From the NCBI RefSeq assembly GCF_900108335.1, contig NZ_FNVT01000001.1, positions 1-64,000 on the forward strand: a DNA stretch of 64,000 nt, read 5' to 3'. The notes beneath the pieces are model-generated. The model did no database searches. It worked only from the letters and a program-made list of their open reading frames with translations, and was not told the origin of the DNA. This document shows, piece after piece, positions 58,586 through 64,000 of the stretch. The stretch is from Nonomuraea solani (lineage in GTDB: Bacteria; Actinomycetota; Actinomycetes; Streptosporangiales; Streptosporangiaceae). Within the stretch, counting starts at the first letter, position 1; each line of letters begins with the position of its first letter. The position numbers and the translations under genes were made by a program.

Positions 58586-59530
58586 ATGACCGCGCAGTCC
58601 TCGTCGCAGCCTCCGACCTGGTCTCTCGTTCCTGGACGACCGATCAAGCGCACGATGCTGCACCAGAGTTTTGGTGGCTCCGGGCAAGGCGGTATCGGAC
58701 CTTCTGCGCGCTCCAAGAATGTCTTCGTTTTCACCGATCCCACCGAAGGTGAGAAGCACGGCTACTTCGATGACTGGATGCCTGATGGCATGTTCCACTA
58801 CACCGGCGAAGGTCAGCGCGGCGATCAGCGAATGAGAGCGGGAAACGCGGCAATTCTGAGGCATCGGCAAGACGGGCGTGCCTTGCGCGTGTTCGAGGGT
58901 AGTAAAGGAACTGTCGTCTATCTTGGCGAGTTTGAGATAGCGGACGAGAACCCGTGGTACGAGGCAGATGCGCCGGAGACTAACAATGGTCCGATACGCC
59001 GAGTAATCATTTTTCGGTTGCGCCCCATCGATACCCAAGCTCGGCCGCCACAGACTCGTTTAGGGCGGTTACGAGCTGCTTTGACAAGCCGTGTGCAGGC
59101 GGTGCCATTGGAGCAGCAATTTACCGAGAAAGTGTTCGTTGAGCCAGGTCGGGAACAGTATACCGCGGAGCGGAGAGAGGCCGGTTTAGTGCAGGCGCTT
59201 GCCGATTACCTATGCGGTCTGGGTCATGCTGTTACGCGCCATCAAGTACTGCCCGAAGGTGAGAGTCGGCCGCTCTTCACTGACTTGTTCGATGCGGACT
59301 CGAATCTGCTCGTCGAGGCAAAGGGAAGCGTCACGCGAGAGAATGTACGGATGGCAATTGGGCAACTCGCCGACTATGGCCGCTTCTGGCCGGAGGCCAA
59401 GAGGGCGATCCTTCTGCCGACTGAGCCGCGTAACGACTTGATGGAGCTTGCTCATAGTCAGAGCATCGTGATCATATGGCCGACGGACGTTGGCTATGGC
59501 AGTAGCCGGCCGGGTTTTACGTTAGCTTAA
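58586..59530 (+). CDS. Probable modification-dependent restriction nuclease (SRA-like + PD-(D/E)XK)
   Basis: 314 residues in two parts. Residues ~12-150 resemble a PUA/SRA-type reader: V-P-G-x-x-I-K-R, a long loop, H-G-Y-F-D-D-W, FHYTGEGQRGDQRM near 72 and V-V-Y-L-G-E-F-E-I near 111. Residues ~165-314 form a PD-(D/E)XK nuclease: LFTDLFD near 229, LLVEAKG near 241 (E-x-K) and MAIGQLADYGRF near 257 (QxxxY). Such fusions cut DNA with modified bases (type IV restriction). ATG with CTGGAG 6 nt upstream. Tail-to-tail with the helicase at 59577; 46 bp between stops. Composition is clearly lower in GC than the core genes, a sign of transfer. The reader assignment is weaker than the nuclease. Confidence 0.72.
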   Translation: MTAQSSSQPPTWSLVPGRPIKRTMLHQSFGGSGQGGIGPSARSKNVFVFTDPTEGEKHGYFDDWMPDGMFHYTGEGQRGDQRMRAGNAAILRHRQDGRALRVFEGSKGTVVYLGEFEIADENPWYEADAPETNNGPIRRVIIFRLRPIDTQARPPQTRLGRLRAALTSRVQAVPLEQQFTEKVFVEPGREQYTAERREAGLVQALADYLCGLGHAVTRHQVLPEGESRPLFTDLFDADSNLLVEAKGSVTRENVRMAIGQLADYGRFWPEAKRAILLPTEPRNDLMELAHSQSIVIIWPTDVGYGSSRPGFTLA

Positions 59531-59576
59531 GCCGAATGGCGACTCCTTCATAAAGAGGTCGGCTGCCCTCGCTGGC

Positions 59577-62500
59577 TTATCCGACTACTGCCGCGCGGCG
59601 GAACAGGTCCACAGGCATTTCCTCGTCCAGACGCCAGGTGATTGCCATTGGACGTTCGCCTTCATGCTTCACATAGCGGGCTGTCCCATGAAACACAAAC
59701 GGCTCGGGATGGCGGTTCTCGTTCTCTTTGCGCTCTCGGGTGAACAGGAGCACATGACTGCCTTCGTGTTCATGATTTTGGTAGCGCAGCCCGGTTGAAG
59801 AACGTTCTCTTGTGCGATGCTGGGACTCCCAATGAAACAGAGTTGGAGTCAGGGCATAGTCCCGATACATGGTTTGGGGAGAAAACTCCTTCTCGTTCTT
59901 CTGCAGAGTGACAAAGAGAGCGTCGCATTGGGTGGTGGGGCTCCATGCGACGCCCTCGCGCATGGTGGAGGGCACCGACTTGCCTAGGGTTGCCCAGCCT
60001 ATTGCGGCCAGGGCCTCATCTGTAGAGTAGCGAGCATTAACGGCAAGGGGCAGTTCGTTGAGTGGCGCGGGTAGCCTTCTGGCGACGTGGCGCGGGCGCT
60101 CCAAGCCGTAGGAAAGCACCTGGTTGATCTCCTCACAGAGAGCGGGCTGGCTGCGTAGTTGGCGCAGGCCTTCGTCGTAGGAGGCGAACCCTGCACCATC
60201 GCGCCAGAATGAGAAGAACAACATGCGGGCGAATGCTTGTTGGGTGGCGGAAAGCTTGTCGTAGCGCACATCGTCAGAGCTGAGCAGGTGCGCATATGCT
60301 GCGGCTCTGCCAGCGTCGTCAACGTGAAGAAGAGCGCGGATGCGGCGTCCAAGCTCTATCTCTAGTGGTGAGCTCTCCTCGGGCAGAAGCTTGCTTTGAC
60401 GCAAGAGCCCCGTCCAGAAGCGCTTGTTGCGATACAGGTCGTTGATGTCGCGGCCGCTGGATTCCAGATAGTTGATAAGGGATTGCTCCGCGTATGAGCG
60501 AATCTCTTGCGTAAGGGTCGTCACGGTGGCCGCGAGATGGGCTTTTAGCTCGGCGAGCACGCGGTCCTTGGTGACTCGATCGAGCACGATCTGGCTGCCC
60601 GTTGGCAGATGTGGGAAGTCGTTGTTGGCCTGCTCCTGCAGTCGGCCGCGGGTATGGCCTGTCAACGCCTGGAATCGGTTGGTGAAGCGGTACTCCTTGC
60701 GGTGCTGCCCGACAAAATCTAGGACAGTCAGAACTGCCTTTTCTGGAGTTCGTCGTAGGCCGCGGCCGAGTTGTTGCAAGAACACTGTGCCGCTCTCGGT
60801 AGGACGCAGTAGGAGCAGAGTGTTCACGTCTGGTACGTCTAGACCTTCATTGAAGAGGTCAACAGTGAAGAGGAATTTTACTTCTCCCATGCGCAAAGCG
60901 TTCAGCGCGCCTTTGCGAGATGCCTCGTCGGTGGAGCCATCTACTGCCAAGGAGGGTAGGCCGGCCTTGGTGAAGATTTTAGCCATGAAGTGGGCATGGC
61001 GGACCGATACGCAGAAGCCCAGGCCGCGTACTGCTGCAAGGTCAGAAACTTTGTCCCGTAATGAATTGAAGATCAGGCGGGCGCGAGCATCGTCGCCGGT
61101 GAATATGTTGTCCAAGTCCGTCGCGTCGTAAGAGCCACGTGACCAGCGCACCGCGGAAAGGTCGGTTTCGTCGTTGATCCCGAAATAGTGGAATGGGCAC
61201 AGCAGATCGGCGTCGAGGGCATCCCAGAGGCGTAGTTCAGAGGCGATGCGGCCGTCAAAGAACTCGTCCTGAACCCACTTGCCGTCTGACCGTTCAGGTG
61301 TGGCGGTAAGTCCGAGCAGCTCAATCGGCTGTAGGTAGTCGATTATTTCTCGATAAGTGCGGGCGGTAGCGTGGTGGAACTCGTCGATGACGACCACATC
61401 GAAGTGATCGGATTTCAGCGTCTCGATACCGCGTGCCGTGAGCGATTGGATCGACGCAAATACGTGCCGCCAGTGACGCGATTTCTCGTGCCCCACATGC
61501 AGTTCGCCGAAGTCGGGTACGGCCAGCACCTGGCGGTAGGTGCGCAACGCTTGCGTGAGGATCTCGCGACGATGTGCGATGAACAGCAGAGATGGCTGCC
61601 GCCCAAGCCGTTGCTGCAGGTTGCGGTAGTCAAATGCGGCTACAACGGTTTTCCCTGTGCCGGTCGCCGCGACCAGGAGATTACGGTGCCGATCGTGCAC
61701 GGTCCGCTCGACGTCCAGATCCTCTAGCATCTCTCGCTGATGCGCGAAGGGATGAGGAACCAGGGCCGGGATGTCGAAAAGCGGTTGTCCTGTCTTCGAC
61801 CGGGACAGCGCCTCGTCCAGACGATCGCCATCTGTGTCTGGGTCGTAAAGCTCGAACTGTTCACGATCCCAGTAGGAGTCGAACGTGGCCTCGAACTTGT
61901 CTAGCAGTCGCGCCGTTGTCACCGACGATAGGCGAACGTTCCACTCAAGCCCGTCCAGAAGCGCAGCGCGGGAGAGGTTGGAACTGCCAACGTACGCTGT
62001 GTCGAATCCAGTGCGCCGCCGAAGCAGCCAAGCCTTTGCATGTAGGCGGGTGGTGTTCTGCTCGTAACTGATGCGTACCTCTGCGCCGAAGTCACGTACC
62101 AGTCGATCGAGAGCGCGACGCTCGGTAGCACCCATGTACGTGGTGGTGATCACCCGCAATGGCACGTTTCTGCGACGGAGATCGGCCAGCGGACGTTCGA
62201 GGATACGTAGCCCGGACCATTTCACAAACGCGCACAGCAGGTCCACGCGGTCAGCGCTCGCAAGTTCTGTGGCGAGTTCGTGGGACAGGCTCGGATCCTC
62301 CCGAGCGTTAGTGAGTAGCGCTGCTTCGGAGAGGGAGGTCAGAGGCCGGGGCGGTGAGGTCTTGCCAGGCGTCTGCTGGACGATGGAGAGCAGCTTGGCC
62401 GGGCCGTCCACGAGGGTGTCGGGATCGGCGAGTTGGCGCAGGAGCCGGTTGGCTAGCTCTACCTGCTCTTTCGGGCTCTTGAGGGCTGCGAGCGCGCGGG

Positions 62501-62663
62501 TCGAGGCCTCGCCGACGAATCGCCCCAGCAATTGGGCGACTTCCTCGTTGGCAACATCGGAGATTTGGACAAGGTGTCCCGAACTGGTCCAGGCGTCAGT
62601 TTGCTGTTGAAGACGCTGTGTGAGGAGCGAGTCGTACAGGCCTTCAATTGGCATGTTGTCCAC
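59577..62663 (-). CDS. PLD-like/SF2 helicase/DUF3427 defence protein
   Basis: 1028 residues. Residues 1-125 helical and unassigned; 125-255 a phospholipase-D-like (HKD) domain with LHAKAWLLRRRTG near 207 and YVGSSNLSRAAL near 224; 300-650 an SF2 helicase with Walker A AATGTGKT near 333, DEFHHATA near 420, LLGLTATPERSDG, FLFTVDLFNEGLDVPD and QQLGRGLRR; 690-1028 a DUF3427 region whose end (FHWESQH, H-V-L-L-F-T-R, F-H-G-T-A-R-Y) resembles a PUA-like reader. DUF3427 helicases occur in restriction and defence islands. GTG 62663 (GGGGGCGG 6 nt upstream) or ATG 62654 may be the start. It is low-GC like its neighbour. Likely partner of the nuclease at 58586. Confidence 0.85.
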   Translation of the reverse strand: MDNMPIEGLYDSLLTQRLQQQTDAWTSSGHLVQISDVANEEVAQLLGRFVGEASTRALAALKSPKEQVELANRLLRQLADPDTLVDGPAKLLSIVQQTPGKTSPPRPLTSLSEAALLTNAREDPSLSHELATELASADRVDLLCAFVKWSGLRILERPLADLRRRNVPLRVITTTYMGATERRALDRLVRDFGAEVRISYEQNTTRLHAKAWLLRRRTGFDTAYVGSSNLSRAALLDGLEWNVRLSSVTTARLLDKFEATFDSYWDREQFELYDPDTDGDRLDEALSRSKTGQPLFDIPALVPHPFAHQREMLEDLDVERTVHDRHRNLLVAATGTGKTVVAAFDYRNLQQRLGRQPSLLFIAHRREILTQALRTYRQVLAVPDFGELHVGHEKSRHWRHVFASIQSLTARGIETLKSDHFDVVVIDEFHHATARTYREIIDYLQPIELLGLTATPERSDGKWVQDEFFDGRIASELRLWDALDADLLCPFHYFGINDETDLSAVRWSRGSYDATDLDNIFTGDDARARLIFNSLRDKVSDLAAVRGLGFCVSVRHAHFMAKIFTKAGLPSLAVDGSTDEASRKGALNALRMGEVKFLFTVDLFNEGLDVPDVNTLLLLRPTESGTVFLQQLGRGLRRTPEKAVLTVLDFVGQHRKEYRFTNRFQALTGHTRGRLQEQANNDFPHLPTGSQIVLDRVTKDRVLAELKAHLAATVTTLTQEIRSYAEQSLINYLESSGRDINDLYRNKRFWTGLLRQSKLLPEESSPLEIELGRRIRALLHVDDAGRAAAYAHLLSSDDVRYDKLSATQQAFARMLFFSFWRDGAGFASYDEGLRQLRSQPALCEEINQVLSYGLERPRHVARRLPAPLNELPLAVNARYSTDEALAAIGWATLGKSVPSTMREGVAWSPTTQCDALFVTLQKNEKEFSPQTMYRDYALTPTLFHWESQHRTRERSSTGLRYQNHEHEGSHVLLFTRERKENENRHPEPFVFHGTARYVKHEGERPMAITWRLDEEMPVDLFRRAAVVG

Positions 62664-62832
62664 AGGCAGCCGCCCCCCGGTTGAAAAGTGACCAGGAGGA
62701 ACTCCCTTCCTGATGGATGATCATTTTGGCTGCTTGGCGGGGGCAGTGCAATACCAGTAGCTCAGCCGGTCTATCGAGTGGCAATACACGTTAACGAGGT
62801 GTACCAAGCAGCCCGAAGTTAAGAGCCGTTTC

Positions 62833-63147
62833 TCAGCGTTTGCGCTTCTTGCGGCGGCTCTTTGCGCCTGGGGGAGTTGTCGGGATCAGGCGGAGCGGGT
62901 GGCGGCTGGTGGCGCGGAGTGGCTCGGCGACCAGGACCCGTAGCTCCTGCAAGCCCACGACGTCATGGTGCCCCGATGCCAGCACCGCCTCCACGAACTC
63001 GTACGCATCCCCACCCGCCATACTCCTGAGCTGCTCGATCAGGGCGTCCGGCCCCCCGAGCTCCAGCATGGACAAGAAGTTCTCCGCCGCCAGGAGCAAA
63101 TGCTCCCGCTGGCTCAACGACTCGGGATCAAGCTCCCCGCCGTCCAC
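62833..63147 (-). CDS. Small hypothetical protein with basic tail
   Basis: About 104 residues from GTG 63147. LSQREHLLLAAENFLSMLEL and EQLRSMAGGDAYEFVEAVLA are predicted helices; the C-terminus is Lys/Arg-rich (KSRRKKRKR), suggesting nucleic-acid binding. No known family recognised. Start uncertain; the frame continues open across the divergent Nudix promoter but only this part looks coded. Divergent from the Nudix gene with 35 bp between starts. Confidence 0.5.
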   Translation of the reverse strand: MDGGELDPESLSQREHLLLAAENFLSMLELGGPDALIEQLRSMAGGDAYEFVEAVLASGHHDVVGLQELRVLVAEPLRATSRHPLRLIPTTPPGAKSRRKKRKR

Positions 63148-63182
63148 AAGGAAGGTCTGCCCCAAGCGAGTAGCCTGGGGCG

Positions 63183-63713
63183 GTGGATCAGCGTGGCCCT
63201 GACCAGTACACGTTGCGGGCAGCCGTGAAGGATGCCCGCAACGCAGAAGCTGAGTTCGACAACGCGTGCGCCTGGCTGGAGGCGGCGATGAATGGCCCGA
63301 TGGCCCCGCTCGCGGCCGAGGTGTGGGTGTTCGACGAAACCCTCCGGCATGTGCTGCTGGTGAGGCATCGCTGGCGAGGTTGGGTGCCGCCGGGCGGACG
63401 CGTCGAACCTGGCGAGAGTCCACGGGAGGCGGCTCGTCGTGAGCTGCTTGAGGAGTCGGGTCTTTCTGCTGATCTGCTGGAAGTTCCGGCGGCGGTGACG
63501 GTGCGGTCCTACCGCCGGGATTGGAGTGTCACGCTTGGCTTGTCCTATGGAGCCGTCGTGCACCGGTCGCTCCGGCTGACCGAGGAGAGCGGCCAGCCTG
63601 TGGCATGGGTCCCTCTTTCACAGGACTGGGATGGGGTCTTTCCCGAAGATCGACCTCGGATACGTGAGTATGCGAAACAGCTATCTCGACGGGCCGGAGC
63701 TGTAGGGACGTGA
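63183..63713 (+). CDS. Nudix hydrolase
   Basis: 176 residues. The Nudix box is complete: G-x5-E-x7-R-E-x2-E-E-x-G as GRVEPGESPREAARRELLEE near 75. The preceding V-L-L-V-R-H-R-W-R-G-W-V-P-P-G-G is the usual entry strand. It cleaves a nucleoside diphosphate linked to something else; the substrate is unknown. A 30-residue N-terminal helical stretch (VKDARNAEAEFDNACAW) precedes the domain. GTG is preceded by TAGCCT and 6 nt: leaderless. Genomic place next to a DUF3427 helicase is suggestive of nucleotide-based defence but unproven. Confidence 0.88.
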   Translation: MDQRGPDQYTLRAAVKDARNAEAEFDNACAWLEAAMNGPMAPLAAEVWVFDETLRHVLLVRHRWRGWVPPGGRVEPGESPREAARRELLEESGLSADLLEVPAAVTVRSYRRDWSVTLGLSYGAVVHRSLRLTEESGQPVAWVPLSQDWDGVFPEDRPRIREYAKQLSRRAGAVGT

Positions 63714-63813
63714 TCGGCCTCCCAGTCCCGCCGGCCGGCGATGCGGGGTGAAGGGGATCTCTTTGAGAAGTAGGACGGGCCCATGACGGAGGGCGCCGGA
63801 GCGCTTGTTGTTG

Positions 63814-64000
63814 TCAGGCTCGGGAAGTGACGACGAGCCAGCGCGTGGTGATCTCTCGTGTCCTGTCGGCCGCGTCGTAGGCCCTCTGCAGGATCTTCAT
63901 GCGCTGGGCGTGGGTGAGTTGGCCGAGTGGTCGGGCGAAGAGCGGGATCGAGAGCCAGGCACGTTTCTCCTCCAGGGTGCCGGTGCGCGCGACAATGTCT
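63814..64000 (-). CDS. Partial hypothetical gene (3' end)
   Basis: The last 61 codons of a minus-strand gene whose start lies beyond the window. It reads D-I-V-A-R-T-G-T-L-E-E-K-R-A-W, continues through LTHAQRMKILQRAYD and ends W-L-V-V-T-S-R-A before a TGA at 63814-63816. Helical, Arg-rich, no family recognised. The frame has no stop and coded-looking composition throughout. Confidence 0.6.
   Translation of the reverse strand, partial: DIVARTGTLEEKRAWLSIPLFARPLGQLTHAQRMKILQRAYDAADRTREITTRWLVVTSRA

Noticed and set aside
62750..62800. GTAGCTCAGC-like sequence suggesting a tRNA D-arm or attachment site
   Set aside because: No acceptor stem, anticodon arm or T-loop follows; the match is a short coincidence.

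Overview
The window is a piece of high-GC actinomycete chromosome. Evidence for this is the 5S rRNA 3' end, the very high third-position GC, PucR, IclR and TetR regulators, three luciferase-like (probably F420-dependent) oxidoreductases, a DXP isoprenoid pathway, PASTA-type Ser/Thr kinases and many apparently leaderless genes (a TANNNT box 6-7 nt before the start codon). A Streptosporangiales-type organism (Nonomuraea-like) fits, but that is an impression and not a measurement.

Layout. 0-0.13 kb: end of an rRNA operon with its terminator. 0.18-4.4 kb: a large membrane-anchored STAND ATPase with TPR repeats. 4.4-13.2 kb: VOC protein, LysE exporter with divergent Lrp regulator, secreted NAGPA-type glycosidase, a PucR-cupin-methyltransferase operon, an acyl-CoA synthetase and its TetR. 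13.2-15.4 kb: MFS exporter facing the TetR, and an alternative oxidase. 15.6-25.4 kb: a catabolic zone for beta- and gamma-amino acids and polyamines (class III aminotransferase, CoA-acylating semialdehyde dehydrogenase, orphan PotD-like protein, GABA aminotransferase, PucR, TetR, aldehyde dehydrogenase). 25.4-32.9 kb: secreted trypsin-like protease, then dxr and ispG directly adjacent (the site-2 protease gene usually between them in actinomycetes is absent), a toxin-antitoxin pair whose PIN toxin is frameshifted, a secreted S33 peptidase and the GNAT protein that usually follows ispG. 32.9-38.2 kb: DUF3037/HipA-like pair, MarR, TetR and three luciferase-like oxidoreductases. 38.2-43.3 kb: three tandem Ser/Thr kinases, two of them recent paralogues, and a 43-residue membrane protein. 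43.3-54.0 kb: a sugar-acid catabolic cluster of nine genes arranged in back-to-back operons around an IclR regulator, with a repeated operator (TTCCG-N5-CGGAA) in its control regions. 54.3-56.9 kb: FAD monooxygenase and a leaderless, ArgR-box-bearing argG.

56.9-64.0 kb is different: lower-GC, gene-poor ends, small or unrecognised genes, a minimal GntR regulator, then a probable modification-dependent restriction nuclease (SRA/PUA-like reader plus PD-(D/E)XK) tail-to-tail with a 1028-residue PLD-helicase-DUF3427 protein, a small basic-tailed protein, a Nudix hydrolase and a gene running off the end. This is the best candidate for a little-described defence system.

Two other threads deserve attention. 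The sugar-acid cluster looks like a non-phosphorylative (fuconate-type) pathway, but it lacks the expected dehydratase and transporter and carries an unexpected DSD1-fold enzyme and an FAD/Fe-S 2-hydroxyacid dehydrogenase. The dxr-ispG locus seems to have lost its intramembrane protease and gained a toxin-antitoxin insertion. All functional calls are from reading sequence motifs; no database search was run.
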